DNA of 64,000 nucleotides, from assembly GCF_900168205.1 (NCBI RefSeq), contig NZ_FUZE01000001.1, positions 682,001 through 746,000 of the forward strand, given 5' to 3'. This stretch comes from Chryseobacterium balustinum (GTDB taxonomy: Bacteria > Bacteroidota > Bacteroidia > Flavobacteriales > Weeksellaceae). Position 1 is the first letter of the stretch. Every line of letters begins with the position of its first letter. Made by a program: the position numbers and the translations under genes. The notes under the pieces are model-generated. The model had not been told where the DNA came from. It ran no database searches and worked only from the letters and a program-made list of their open reading frames with translations. This document shows, piece after piece, positions 32,197 through 40,914 of the stretch.

Positions 32197-33183
32197 GTTT
32201 CTCTTTTGTAAAGCTTTTTCAACCTCATTTCCACAGAGGTCTTTTATTGAAATTCCGTAAATTTTTGCCTGTTGAGGAAGGATACTTGCCGGAGAAAATC
32301 CTGGGTTGGTATTCATTTCAAGCATATAAGGAATTCCATCCATCAAAATAAATTCACTTCTTGAAAAACCACTCATTCCAAGAGAATTGTAAGCTCTTTT
32401 TGCAATTTCTTCTACTCTTTTTGTAGTTTCTGCGTCAATTCTTGCGGGGGTAATTTCTTCTGAAGCGCCTTCATATTTAGCTTCATAGTCGAAAAATTCG
32501 TTTGTAGGAACAATTTCTGTAATACCTAAAACGATGGTTTCACCTTTAAAATCAATAACTCCTACAGAAACTTCCATTCCGTCTAAGAAACTTTCAATTA
32601 AAATTTCATCATCTTCTTTAAAAGCAATTTCGGTTGCAGCAATCAGTTCAGATTTTTGTTTTACTTTAGAAATTCCCAATGAAGAACCCGACTGATTAGG
32701 TTTTACAAACACAGGAAGACTTAAATTATCAATAATTTCGTCAACATTAATATCTTCTCCTTTTCTTAAATAAACACTTTTTGCAGAAGGAATTCCATAT
32801 TTTGAAAGAACGGCTAAAGTATCTTTTTTATTGAAGGTTAATGCGCTTTGGTAGAAATCACAACCTGTATATTTTTGTCCGATAGCGTCCCAATACGCCT
32901 GTAGAATTCCGTTTTCACCGGGTGTTCCGTGAATAATATTAAAGCACGCGTCAAACTTCAATACTTCATTATTATCTAAAGTGACTGAAAAATCACCTTT
33001 GTTTATGGTTTTTTTATTATCATTTTCATCCAGAAAATACCATTCATCTTTCAGAATAATCACTTTATAGACATGATAAAGATCTCTGTCCAAGGAATCA
33101 TATATTAACTGGCCACTTTTTAGAGAAACTTTATATTCGTCAGAATAGCCTCCCATAACTACGGCAACGTGTTTTTTGCTCAT
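32194..33183 (-). CDS. ddl: D-alanine--D-alanine ligase
   Basis: A 329-residue ATP-grasp ligase. MSKKHVAVVMGGYSDEYKVS is the N-terminal substrate motif, followed by CFNIIHGTPGENG, LPVFVKPNQSGSSLGISKV (ATP-grasp lysine and loop), GFSRSEFILM and YMLEMNTNPGFSPASILP. It joins two D-Ala for peptidoglycan. The frame stays open for about 70 codons upstream, through the divergent promoter of the PASTA gene. That extension (KNTLIITTKIINNFI and so on) has no family counterpart, so I start at the ATG at 33183; ATG 33189 is also possible. It is divergent from a PASTA-domain gene, so two cell-wall genes share one control region. Confidence 0.96.
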   Translation of the reverse strand: MSKKHVAVVMGGYSDEYKVSLKSGQLIYDSLDRDLYHVYKVIILKDEWYFLDENDNKKTINKGDFSVTLDNNEVLKFDACFNIIHGTPGENGILQAYWDAIGQKYTGCDFYQSALTFNKKDTLAVLSKYGIPSAKSVYLRKGEDINVDEIIDNLSLPVFVKPNQSGSSLGISKVKQKSELIAATEIAFKEDDEILIESFLDGMEVSVGVIDFKGETIVLGITEIVPTNEFFDYEAKYEGASEEITPARIDAETTKRVEEIAKRAYNSLGMSGFSRSEFILMDGIPYMLEMNTNPGFSPASILPQQAKIYGISIKDLCGNEVEKALQKRN

Positions 33184-33303
33184 ATCCATATTATCAATAA
33201 AGGCAAATTTAAACATTTTATATATTGAAATAAATGAATTTTGATTTTTTTGAAGGCAAAAATGAAATCTGCTAAATAAAAACTTCAATATAAAATTATT
33301 AAT

Positions 33304-33311
33304 TATCTTTG
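33304..33311 (+). promoter_or_regulatory. -7 box of the PASTA protein gene
   Basis: TATCTTTG matches TAnnTTTG, 26 bp before the ATG at 33338. It lies inside the formal upstream extension of the ddl frame, which supports the shorter ddl start. Confidence 0.55.
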
Positions 33312-33337
33312 TCGTTATTATTAAAGTATTTTTAAGT

Positions 33338-34378
33338 ATGCTTAAATCACTTTTCAACTGGAAAGTTTTACTGAATTTATTAGTAGCCATCGGTATTTTT
33401 ATAGGATTGGTATGGCTTACTTTCCGTTGGTTGGAGTATCACACCAATCATGGGCAGGAAATCCCTGTTCCTAATGTTATCAACAAATCAGTGCACGACG
33501 CTGTAAAAATTTTAGAAGATACAGGACTTGACTATGAAGTTGATAGTGCAGCTTACAATCCTAAATACAGACCGCTTCAGGTTCTGAAGGTTTATCCTTC
33601 TCCTGGATCTCGTGTGAAAGATGGAAGAGCTATTCAACTAATGGTAAATCCTAAAAGCTGGGCTCCGGTTGCAGTTCCTGATGTTATTAATAAATATTCG
33701 GGATTGGCTTTCCAGAGATTAGAGCAGGTAGGTCTTAAGGTTGCAGATACTATTTATGAACCGAGCATTCAGAAAGATGCTGTTTTAAGAATTTTATTTA
33801 AAGGAAATTCTATAAAACCAGGAACTAAAATCCCAAGATTCTCGGTGATCGATGTTGTGGTAGGATCTGGTCCTATGCGAAATATTGCCATTCCTAATGT
33901 TGTAGGATTAACGGTGAAAGATGCAAAAGCTTTGATTGCAAGAAATCTTTTTGAAGTTGGTCTTGTAGATCATGAAGATGGTGGAAATGATGATTCAGAT
34001 ATTGTGTATTATCAAGATCCGGCATCGGGAGATGCGCGAGATCAGGGAATGCAGATTGATCTTTGGGCAAGTAAAAAAACACCTGCCGAACTGCGTGGAA
34101 AAATAGAAATACTTAACTCTACTTACCGTATGAGAGTAGATACTACTTTGCCTCCGGTGAGATATGATGAAGTACCTAATTTCCAGGATCCACCACCGAT
34201 GAATGATCCTGTTCCGGCTCCTGCACCTCAGAAAAAGGAAGCTCCTAAAACTGAGACGGCAAAACCAACCGGAACTTCAGCAAAACCTACAACTACTGGA
34301 GATAAACCAAAACCTGCTGCATCGACGACAACTCCTGCAACAGAAAAGCCTAAAGCTAAAAAGGTAATTATAAATTAA
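33338..34378 (+). CDS. Membrane-anchored PASTA-domain protein
   Basis: A 346-residue protein. One N-terminal membrane helix (about 13-33) is followed by three PASTA domains (about 42-110, 113-183 and 187-255): PVPNVINKSVHDAVKILED, VAVPDVINKYSGLAFQRLEQ and AIPNVVGLTVKDAKALIARN. The C-terminal 90 residues are Pro, Lys, Thr and Ala-rich and probably disordered. PASTA domains bind peptidoglycan or beta-lactams in Ser/Thr kinases and PBPs. Here no kinase or transpeptidase domain is attached, so it is a stand-alone wall-binding protein. It is divergent from ddl. A hairpin terminator separates it from the pseudouridine synthase gene. Confidence 0.9.
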   Translation: MLKSLFNWKVLLNLLVAIGIFIGLVWLTFRWLEYHTNHGQEIPVPNVINKSVHDAVKILEDTGLDYEVDSAAYNPKYRPLQVLKVYPSPGSRVKDGRAIQLMVNPKSWAPVAVPDVINKYSGLAFQRLEQVGLKVADTIYEPSIQKDAVLRILFKGNSIKPGTKIPRFSVIDVVVGSGPMRNIAIPNVVGLTVKDAKALIARNLFEVGLVDHEDGGNDDSDIVYYQDPASGDARDQGMQIDLWASKKTPAELRGKIEILNSTYRMRVDTTLPPVRYDEVPNFQDPPPMNDPVPAPAPQKKEAPKTETAKPTGTSAKPTTTGDKPKPAASTTTPATEKPKAKKVIIN

Positions 34379-34401
34379 TTTTTAATTTAATATAAAAAAA
34401 T

Positions 34402-34432
34402 AAGGCTTCAACTTTAATTATGTTGAAGCCTT
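34402..34432 (+). terminator. Terminator behind the PASTA gene
   Basis: AAGGCTTCAAC (34402-34412) pairs with GTTGAAGCCTT (34422-34432) and is followed by TTATATA. It lies only 16 bp before the next ATG (34449), so the downstream gene must either depend on readthrough or start inside this region. Confidence 0.75.
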
Positions 34433-34448
34433 TTATATAGATAAAGCA

Positions 34449-35516
34449 ATGACAGAAGATAACGAGGATTTTTTAGACGAAGAATTTTTAGATGCCAATA
34501 ACAGTGTTGACATTGATGATGAAAATAAAGGTCTGTATGAGCATCTTAATATTACGGTTGATGGTAATCAGGAACCTTTAAGAATAGATAAATTTTTATT
34601 TAATTTCAGACAAAATTCTTCCAGAAACAAAATTTCGCAGACTTGCCGTGCCGGAAATGTAGTGGTTAACGGAAATCCTGTAAAGCAGAATTATAGAGTA
34701 AAACCTGGAGATCAGATTTCTGTTTTGCTAACTCATCCACCTCGTGAAAATACGATTATTCCACAAGATATTCCTATTAACATAGTATATGAAGATGATG
34801 ATTTGGTTGTGGTAGATAAAGAGCCGGGAATGGTGGTGCATCCGGGATTTGGAAACTGGGATAAAACTTTGGTGAATGCTTTAGCTTTTCATTTTCAGAA
34901 AAATGGTCAGAAATCAGATTTAGACAGGGTAGGTTTGGTTCACAGAATTGATAAAGATACATCAGGGCTTTTGGTGATTGCCAAAAATGAATATGCTTTA
35001 AGCTTTCTTGCTAAACAATTTTTCGAAAGAAAAACCAAGCGTCTGTATTGGGCTTTTGTCTGGGGCAATGTGAAGGACGATGAAGGTACCATTACGGGGC
35101 ACATCGGAAGGCACCCTAAAAACAGGATGCAGATGTACACTTATGTTGACGGAAGCCAAGGAAAGCATGCTGTTACCCATTATAAAGTTTTAGAGCGCTT
35201 CAGATACATGACTTGGGTAGAATGTAAGCTTGAAACCGGAAGAACCCATCAAATTAGGGCACATTTTAAACATATCGGCCATACTTTGTTTAATGACGAG
35301 AGATATGAAGGGAATATCGCCTTGAGAGGAGTGAATCTCCCTAAGTATAAGCACTTTATAAAAAATGTATTTGATGTTTTACCTAGACATGCACTTCATG
35401 CACACACTTTAGGGTTTATACATCCAACCACGAAAAAGGAATTGTATTTTGAGAGCCCAATGCCTCAAGATATGACGGATGCTGTAAAAAAATGGAGAAA
35501 TTATTTAGAAAACTAA
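34449..35516 (+). CDS. RluA-family 23S rRNA pseudouridine synthase (RluD-like)
   Basis: A 355-residue enzyme. An acidic N-terminal extension (1-30, rich in Asp and Glu) precedes an S4 RNA-binding domain (about 38-98, RIDKFLFNFRQNSSRNKISQ) and the RluA catalytic domain. The catalytic Asp168 lies in VHRIDKDTSGLLVIAKN. KLETGRTHQIRAHFKHIGHT and RHALHAHTLGF are the other family motifs. It is likely to modify 23S rRNA helix 69 if it is a true RluD orthologue; the specificity is inferred from overall similarity. The acidic leader is longer than in E. coli RluD. Confidence 0.92.
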   Translation: MTEDNEDFLDEEFLDANNSVDIDDENKGLYEHLNITVDGNQEPLRIDKFLFNFRQNSSRNKISQTCRAGNVVVNGNPVKQNYRVKPGDQISVLLTHPPRENTIIPQDIPINIVYEDDDLVVVDKEPGMVVHPGFGNWDKTLVNALAFHFQKNGQKSDLDRVGLVHRIDKDTSGLLVIAKNEYALSFLAKQFFERKTKRLYWAFVWGNVKDDEGTITGHIGRHPKNRMQMYTYVDGSQGKHAVTHYKVLERFRYMTWVECKLETGRTHQIRAHFKHIGHTLFNDERYEGNIALRGVNLPKYKHFIKNVFDVLPRHALHAHTLGFIHPTTKKELYFESPMPQDMTDAVKKWRNYLEN

Positions 35517-35536
35517 AAATATATTGAGATTTTTTT

Positions 35537-35544
35537 TATATTTG
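35537..35544 (+). promoter_or_regulatory. -7 box of the PorP/SprF gene
   Basis: TATATTTG matches TAnnTTTG. The predicted transcription start is near 35550, so the TTG at 35550 cannot be a start codon and the ATG at 35568 is used. Confidence 0.6.
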
Positions 35545-35567
35545 TTGAATTGAAATCAAGATTTGTT

Positions 35568-36518
35568 ATGAGAAAACTATATGCTATCGTATGTTTAGCT
35601 CTTTTGTCGAATGCATACAAAGCACAAGAATCACTACCATACTATCAACAATATCTTTTGGATGGTGAGTTCCTGTTCAACCCTGCACAATACGGTAAAA
35701 CAGACTACGTACAACTTAACCTAAACTATCAACAACAATTTTCAAAATTCAGCGAGTCTCCAAACGTGCAGTCTGTGGGGATCAACGCTAATATTTTTGA
35801 CAGAGTAGGAGCGGGTATTTCCGTTTTCAGAGATAGCAACGGTCCTATTTCAGCTGGAGGTATTACAGCTGGTGCATCTTATTTCATCCCACTAAGTAGT
35901 GAAGGGGAGAGAAAAGATCAGTTTTCTTTTGGTACAAGTGTTAACTTCTACAATATGAATTTTGATTACTCAAAAATCAATACAGAAGACGGTTATGATC
36001 CATTGTTACAAGGTAACGAAAGTAATATCTTTATGGCGTATGCAAACTTCGGTCTAGCAGCTACATATAGAGGGATTTTCGGGGGTGTTTCGGTGAACGA
36101 TATCGCATTAAGCAATGACGAATCTATCGTAAACAATTACGAGCCTTCTCCAATCAAATTTTTCTTAAACTTAGGATACGACTGGAAGATTGCAGACAAT
36201 ATTGCAATTAGTCCTTCAGTTTTGGTTAACTTAAATACCAATTCTACAAGAATGACAGACTTCAACTTGATGGCTACATTCTCTAACGATATCAATGCAT
36301 TCTCTTTTGGAGTAAGCTACAGAGCTGTTCAAAACAGATTTGATAATCAGGAATTAAGTGTTTCACCTATTGTAAAAGTAAGATTCAACAAATTTATGAT
36401 TGGTGCTACTTATAACCTTGGAATGTCTGATATTCAGACTTATGGAGGAAATAGCTTTATGCTGGGTCTTGGTTATAACTTCGATAACTTTATTAATCAT
36501 AGAGGATTTAGATATTAA
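35568..36518 (+). CDS. PorP/SprF-family type IX secretion membrane protein
   Basis: A 316-residue outer-membrane protein. The signal peptide is MRKLYAIVCLALLSNAYKA. The mature start QESLPYYQQYLLDGEFLFNPA is the PorP/SprF signature (periplasm-facing N-terminus with a conserved F-N-P-A). The rest is a barrel with GAGISVFRDSNGPISAGGIT, ATYRGIFGGVSVNDIAL and the terminal strand LGLGYNFDN. Family members sit next to the SprB-type adhesins or T9SS core and help export or anchor surface proteins; this one stands alone. The codons look optimised (many Tyr TAC and Asn AAC), which suggests high expression. That last point is a visual impression. Confidence 0.92.
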   Translation: MRKLYAIVCLALLSNAYKAQESLPYYQQYLLDGEFLFNPAQYGKTDYVQLNLNYQQQFSKFSESPNVQSVGINANIFDRVGAGISVFRDSNGPISAGGITAGASYFIPLSSEGERKDQFSFGTSVNFYNMNFDYSKINTEDGYDPLLQGNESNIFMAYANFGLAATYRGIFGGVSVNDIALSNDESIVNNYEPSPIKFFLNLGYDWKIADNIAISPSVLVNLNTNSTRMTDFNLMATFSNDINAFSFGVSYRAVQNRFDNQELSVSPIVKVRFNKFMIGATYNLGMSDIQTYGGNSFMLGLGYNFDNFINHRGFRY

Positions 36519-36541
36519 TCAATTTAATTTAAATAAATTTG

Positions 36542-36569
36542 AGCTCTGAAATTTTTCAGGGCTTTTTTT
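36542..36569 (+). terminator. Terminator that runs into the hemW start codon
   Basis: AGCTCTGAAA (36542-36551) pairs with TTTCAGGGCT (36554-36563) with one G-T pair. The T run that follows (36563-36569) ends directly at the hemW ATG (36570). Confidence 0.75.
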
Positions 36570-37694
36570 ATGATTTACATTCACATCCCTTTCTGCAAAC
36601 AAAAATGCAGCTATTGCAATTTTCATTTTTCCACTTCTTTGAATTTTAAAGATGAAATGCTGGATGCGATGAAAAAGGAAATTTTCCTTAGAAAAGACGA
36701 ACTTCAGAATAAAAACTTAAAATCTCTCTACTTTGGTGGAGGAACACCTTCTGTACTTTCTGCGGATGAAATTAAGTCTTTAATTGATGAAGTTTTAAAA
36801 CATTTTAGTTTTAATAATGATATTGAAATTACTTTAGAAGCTAATCCCGATGATTTAAATGCTCAGTTTTTAAAAGGATTGTCAAGTTCTCCGGTTAATC
36901 GGCTTTCTATCGGAACACAGAGTTTTTTTGATGAAGATTTGAAACTGATGAATCGTGCGCATAATGCATCCGAAGCAGAAGGTTCAATTAAAAGAGCGCA
37001 GGATTTCGGATTTGAAAATTTAAGTATTGATTTAATTTACGGTTCACCAACTTCCAATCTGGAGATCTGGAAGGAGAATTTAAATAAAACCATTGCGCTT
37101 GAAATTCCACATATTTCGTCTTATGCTTTAACGGTAGAGCCGAAAACGACTTTAGAAAATTGGGTTTCGAAAGGGAAAGTTTTAAAACCCAAAGAAGAAG
37201 AGCAGAACCGGGAGTTTTATTACATGATCGATTTTCTAAAAGATCATGGTTTTGATCATTATGAAGTATCCAATTTTGCAAAAGAAGGGTTTTATTCAAG
37301 ACACAATTCTGCGTATTGGAAATATCAGGAATATTTGGGGATTGGTCCTTCCGCACATTCTTACAACGGAAATGATGTAAGAAGTTGGAATGTTGCCAAC
37401 AATCAACAATACATCAAAAAATTAAATTCAAATATTTTAGCCAAAGAAACCGAAATTCTTTCACAGCAAGATCAGTTTAATGAAATGATTATGATCGGTT
37501 TAAGAACGATTTGGGGGATAGATTTAGATAGTTTAAATCAAAAATTTTCTGAAAATATTTTAGACAAATTTAATAAAGAGATTCAATATAAAATAGAAGA
37601 AGGTATTTTGAAAATTGAAAATAAACACCTTAAAATTCCTGAAAAACATTGGTTTATGGCAGACGGAATCGCTTCTGATTTGTTTCAGGTTTAA
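36570..37694 (+). CDS. hemW: Radical SAM heme chaperone HemW
   Basis: A 374-residue radical SAM protein. The 4Fe-4S motif is IPFCKQKCSYCNFHF with Cys9, Cys13 and Cys16, as in HemW, lacking the extra fourth Cys of true HemN. LYFGGGTPSVLSADEI, ITLEANPDDLN, RLSIGTQSFFDEDLK and SIDLIYGSPTSN follow, and the C-terminal HemN-type domain contains HNSAYWKYQEYLGIGPSAHSY. HemW hands heme to respiratory proteins. The ATG abuts the U tract of the preceding terminator, which leaves no room for a leader of its own. Translation must depend on readthrough or on a promoter within the PorP gene end. Confidence 0.94.
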   Translation: MIYIHIPFCKQKCSYCNFHFSTSLNFKDEMLDAMKKEIFLRKDELQNKNLKSLYFGGGTPSVLSADEIKSLIDEVLKHFSFNNDIEITLEANPDDLNAQFLKGLSSSPVNRLSIGTQSFFDEDLKLMNRAHNASEAEGSIKRAQDFGFENLSIDLIYGSPTSNLEIWKENLNKTIALEIPHISSYALTVEPKTTLENWVSKGKVLKPKEEEQNREFYYMIDFLKDHGFDHYEVSNFAKEGFYSRHNSAYWKYQEYLGIGPSAHSYNGNDVRSWNVANNQQYIKKLNSNILAKETEILSQQDQFNEMIMIGLRTIWGIDLDSLNQKFSENILDKFNKEIQYKIEEGILKIENKHLKIPEKHWFMADGIASDLFQV

Positions 37695-37733
37695 AAATCT
37701 AAAATCTAAAATCAAAAATTTAAAATCTTTAAG

Positions 37734-37741
37734 TATTTTTG
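37734..37741 (+). promoter_or_regulatory. -7 box of murI
   Basis: TATTTTTG matches TAnnTTTG, 18 bp before the TTG start at 37760. Upstream (37693-37730) is a run of near-repeats of AAAATCTAAAATC. Confidence 0.5.
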
Positions 37742-37759
37742 TATTAAATTTCGCATCGT

Positions 37760-38590
37760 TTGAAAACTAAAAAACAAAACTATTCGCATCTTTCGCCAAA
37801 GCAGCCTATCGGGATTTTTGATAGTGGAGTGGGAGGTTTAACGGTTGCTAAAGAAATAAAAAGACTTCTTCCAAATGAAGATATTATTTATTTTGGGGAC
37901 ACAAAGCACCTTCCTTACGGTGAAAAGTCTAAAGAAGCGATTATAGAATATTCTACGAAAATTTCTAATTTCCTTTTAGAGCAAAACTGTAAAGCCATTG
38001 TAATTGCCTGTAATACGGCTACAGCAAATGCATTGAAGGAGGTGATGAATTCAGTTGCAGGAAAAGTTCCTGTAATTGATGTTATTAATCCTGTTGCTGA
38101 AAAAGTGGCGTATGAACTTCATAATAATGTAGGGGTTATTGCAACCAAAGCGACGGTAAATTCTGGTTTGTACAAGAAAAGCATCCGTAAGCATAATAAG
38201 TTTATTAAAGTGGATGAATTGGCGACTCCGCTTTTGGTTCCTGCGATTGAAGAAGGTTTTAAAAACCATCCGATTACACATTCTATCATTTATAATTATC
38301 TGAGTAATGCCAAATTGAAAAATATTGAAACACTGATTTTAGGTTGTACCCATTATCCTCTTTTGATTGACGAAATCAAACAATATTACGGAAACCGCGT
38401 TCGTGTAATAGATTCACCGAATATTGTAGCGAATCATTTGACGATTATTTTAGATAAATATCATCTTTTGAATGATAATAATCCGAAGCCGAATTATAAA
38501 TTTTACCTTTCTGATATTACCAAAAATTTTGAAAAGATATCTAAAAAATTCTTTGGTAAAACAATAGACTTAGAACTGAAAGTATTATAA
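37760..38590 (+). CDS. murI: Glutamate racemase
   Basis: A 276-residue racemase that supplies D-glutamate for peptidoglycan. PIGIFDSGVGGLTVAKEIKR, IYFGDTKHLPYGEKS, AIVIACNTATANALKE (catalytic Cys of the first half) and LILGCTHYPLLIDEI (catalytic Cys of the second half) are all present. The frame starts with TTG and there is no ATG before the first motif. In this case the TTG lies 18 bp past the -7 box, where a start codon can be, so the TTG start is credible. A terminator follows. Confidence 0.95.
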   Translation: MKTKKQNYSHLSPKQPIGIFDSGVGGLTVAKEIKRLLPNEDIIYFGDTKHLPYGEKSKEAIIEYSTKISNFLLEQNCKAIVIACNTATANALKEVMNSVAGKVPVIDVINPVAEKVAYELHNNVGVIATKATVNSGLYKKSIRKHNKFIKVDELATPLLVPAIEEGFKNHPITHSIIYNYLSNAKLKNIETLILGCTHYPLLIDEIKQYYGNRVRVIDSPNIVANHLTIILDKYHLLNDNNPKPNYKFYLSDITKNFEKISKKFFGKTIDLELKVL

Positions 38591-38592
38591 CA

Positions 38593-38620
38593 AAAAGGAC
38601 TCAATTTGAGTCTTTTTTTT
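38593..38620 (+). terminator. Terminator of murI
   Basis: AAAAGGACTC pairs with GAGTCTTTTT around AATTT, followed by a T run to 38620. Confidence 0.8.
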
Positions 38621-38708
38621 TGTATTCGTATTAACGTTATTTTCAGCTATTTATTTACATGTAAAACTCGAACGTAGGAAAGCCAAGTGAAATTTAACTT
38701 ATTAGATT

Positions 38709-39293
38709 TTAAAAATCAGTTAGATTACTATCTTGAGGCATCGCCCAAGAATTTTTCATATTATATTTATTAAAATCATTATCTGTAATAATTTTAAATT
38801 TGAAAATATATTTAACTTTTACCCCATAAAATTTTGCAGGTTTCCATTTATTGAATTCTCTGGAGAATACAACTTTTCTTATTTGTCTGAATATATTCTT
38901 ATCGAGTAATTTATTTGCATACAACTTTACGGGTTTACCTTGTTCATCAATTACAAGCGAAAAAATGTTTTCTCCACCTTTAGTTTTTGCGTTTACTTTT
39001 ATTTTTTCAATTAATTTATTTTTAAAACGTATAGTCGCACTGTCAAATATAGGATATTCCAAAATTCGGTCATCTATGAAAGAATAGCCATTGTTACCAA
39101 CATTTTTTAAACTGTCGATCATCTTTAATGATTTCGCAACTTGGTCAGATTCTTTTTTATATTCTAAATATCCTTGTTTGTCAAAAATGAACTTCCCTTT
39201 TTCAATTACAAACCTTACCTCAAAATCAGTCTGTTGACTATATAAAAAAGCTGAAATAAGCAGTAGTAAAAATGAAATACTTTTTTTTAGCAT
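38709..39293 (-). CDS. Exported protein with TonB-C-like domain
   Basis: A 194-residue protein when started at the ATG at 39293, which gives the clean signal peptide MLKKSISFLLLLISAFLYSQ. The frame is open from an ATG at 39329, but that adds a polar stretch in front of the signal. The C-terminal half (about 95-180) has the pattern of a TonB C-terminal domain: a strand with ENIFSLVIDEQGKPVKLYA, the helix region FRQIRKVVFSREFNKWKPA and the strand GVKVKYIFKFKI. It lacks the Pro-rich linker of true TonB. The function is unknown; a periplasmic role is inferred. Confidence 0.65.
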   Translation of the reverse strand: MLKKSISFLLLLISAFLYSQQTDFEVRFVIEKGKFIFDKQGYLEYKKESDQVAKSLKMIDSLKNVGNNGYSFIDDRILEYPIFDSATIRFKNKLIEKIKVNAKTKGGENIFSLVIDEQGKPVKLYANKLLDKNIFRQIRKVVFSREFNKWKPAKFYGVKVKYIFKFKIITDNDFNKYNMKNSWAMPQDSNLTDF

Positions 39294-39495
39294 TAATAAA
39301 TTCTGAGTTAAAACTCTATTGTTTTTCATTGTTGGTGGAGAAAGGAGTGATTTAGAATTACTTTTACAAATTATTTAAAAAATGAAGAGTATAAAAAATT
39401 GTTGAGCAAACTAAATTGCTAGCATTGAAAAGTAATGACTGATTAAGAAATAGTTGATTAAATTTTAATTTATAGAATATTTTATTATAAAAATA

Positions 39496-39518
39496 AAAAA
39501 GACTCAATCGAGCCTTTT
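39496..39518 (-). terminator. Terminator of the rsmD gene
   Basis: On the minus strand AAAAGGCTC pairs with GAGTCTTTT (one G-T pair) around GATT, followed by T residues. It lies a few bases behind the rsmD stop codon. Confidence 0.75.
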
Positions 39519-39520
39519 GT

Positions 39521-40108
39521 TTATTCTGTAGTATCGTTGATTTCTGTTTCAACTTGCGGATTAGGTTCGTAAAAACTAAAACTTACATTTCCGTATTTTC
39601 TGGTGAATTTATAATTCGGATGATCTAGGTTTAATCTGCTTTGGTGCTCTACAATTAGAATTCCGTTAGGTTTTAGGTATTTGTTGTTTAAAACTAAAGA
39701 AAGCAATTCATGGTATTTTTTTTCTTCGGTTTCAAACGGAGCATCTGCAAAAACAATCTCGTAAGATTTATTATTTCTAAACTTTTTTAGCCAGTCAAAA
39801 ACATCACCACGTTGCGTACTCACTTGTAAGCTCATGTCTAATTCTGATGCTGTTGAGTTGATAAAAGAAGTATGTTTAGGATTCATTTCTACCGAAGTCA
39901 CGTCTTGACAACCTCTCGACGCAAATTCAAAAGTAATAGACCCAATTCCTGCGAAAAGATCAAGAACTGAAATCGACTGCATATCGTAAGTGTTTTCCAA
40001 AATGCTGAAAAGGGCTTCTTTAGCAAAATCGGTGGTTGGTCTTACATCAAAGTTTTTGGGAGCGGCTATTTTTTTGGCTTTCCATTTACCGGAAATTATT
40101 CTGTACAT
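39521..40108 (-). CDS. rsmD: 16S rRNA (guanine966-N2)-methyltransferase RsmD
   Basis: A 195-residue SAM-dependent methyltransferase. YRIISGKWKAKKIAAPKN and VRPTTDFAKEALFSILEN are the RsmD N-terminal signature. VLDLFAGIGSITFEFASRGC binds SAM, and the catalytic motif IV reads FADAPFETEEKKYHELL. In E. coli this motif is D-P-P-F; here the second position is Ala. It modifies G966 of 16S rRNA. It follows a DUF3822 gene, a standard Bacteroidota neighbour. Further upstream are Smr and phosphoesterase genes in the same direction. Confidence 0.92.
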   Translation of the reverse strand: MYRIISGKWKAKKIAAPKNFDVRPTTDFAKEALFSILENTYDMQSISVLDLFAGIGSITFEFASRGCQDVTSVEMNPKHTSFINSTASELDMSLQVSTQRGDVFDWLKKFRNNKSYEIVFADAPFETEEKKYHELLSLVLNNKYLKPNGILIVEHQSRLNLDHPNYKFTRKYGNVSFSFYEPNPQVETEINDTTE

Positions 40109-40179
40109 TTTTTTTAGGTTTTAGATAAGAGGTGAAAGGCAGCAGTAGAAACTAAATCTTAAAATCTGCAACCTATAAC

Positions 40180-40896
40180 CTAATTAAGGATGAAATTCTT
40201 ATTTGGGATATTATCAAAAACAACTTTCAGATTCTTTACAAATTTCTGAAGTTCAGAGATGAATGTTTCGTTTTCTGTAGTTTCGCCATATACATAAAAA
40301 TTGGTGTCGTTGATTCCAAAACCAATTTTACTTAAGGTAAACATTACAAAATAAAGAAAATCTACTTCCGAATTGACATCCAGATTGTTGTATAAAATTA
40401 TTTTTTTATTCGAAATCGCAAAAAACTCACATTGATTGTGATAAAGATTAATATGAATTTCTTTATTATTTTTATTATTAATTGAGTTTAAAAACTTTTC
40501 TCCCGAAAAATTAAACTTTATAGGGATTGAAAGGTCTTTTATTTTCTGATAAAATTCTCTGGGAAAGGTATAGTAAAACTGTAGCTTAAATTTTTTGTTT
40601 ACAGAAAGCATCAGTTCTTCATTTTCTTTATCTACAGGTGCATTAAAAGCAATGAGGTCATATCCCGAATCGTGACTTTCAAAACCCTCAGGCATTAATG
40701 TGAAATGATTCAGTGCAGACACCACAGAAACTTCATCATATCTTTGTTTAATTAAGATATCTTCTAGCTTTCCTGCGATAAAATTCTTCGGAGATTCTTC
40801 ATCTACGAAATAAGACTTTTCCTCCAAAACACTTTTGTTTTTGATAATTTGGTAGACGAGTCCGTCTTTGGTAAAAAGTAAATTTAGTACGCTCAT
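40180..40896 (-). CDS. DUF3822 family protein
   Basis: A 238-residue protein of a Bacteroidota-specific family that normally precedes rsmD, as here. It starts MSVLNLLFTKDGLVYQIIKN and contains VSVVSALNHFTLMPEGFESH, FKLQFYYTFPREFYQKIKD and HINLYHNQCEFFAISNKKII, consistent with an actin-like ATPase-type fold (duplicated RNase-H-like strands), although no clear nucleotide motif is visible. There is no signal peptide. The function is unknown; the gene pairing hints at rRNA or translation. The spacer to rsmD is a 71-bp AT-rich stretch of the kind seen at other intergenic sites. Confidence 0.82.
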   Translation of the reverse strand: MSVLNLLFTKDGLVYQIIKNKSVLEEKSYFVDEESPKNFIAGKLEDILIKQRYDEVSVVSALNHFTLMPEGFESHDSGYDLIAFNAPVDKENEELMLSVNKKFKLQFYYTFPREFYQKIKDLSIPIKFNFSGEKFLNSINNKNNKEIHINLYHNQCEFFAISNKKIILYNNLDVNSEVDFLYFVMFTLSKIGFGINDTNFYVYGETTENETFISELQKFVKNLKVVFDNIPNKNFILN

Positions 40897-40914
40897 ATTA
40901 CAATTGTTGCAAAT

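Noticed and set aside
33184-33390. About 70-codon N-terminal extension of the ddl frame.
   Set aside because: It runs through the divergent promoter (TATCTTTG at 33304) and into the PASTA gene's start, has no Ddl counterpart and reads as AT-rich low-complexity protein.
37693-37735. AAAATCTAAAATC near-repeats before murI as a tandem repeat array.
   Set aside because: Only about three imperfect units, AT-rich and degenerate. It is noted with the murI promoter but is too weak for a separate repeat call.
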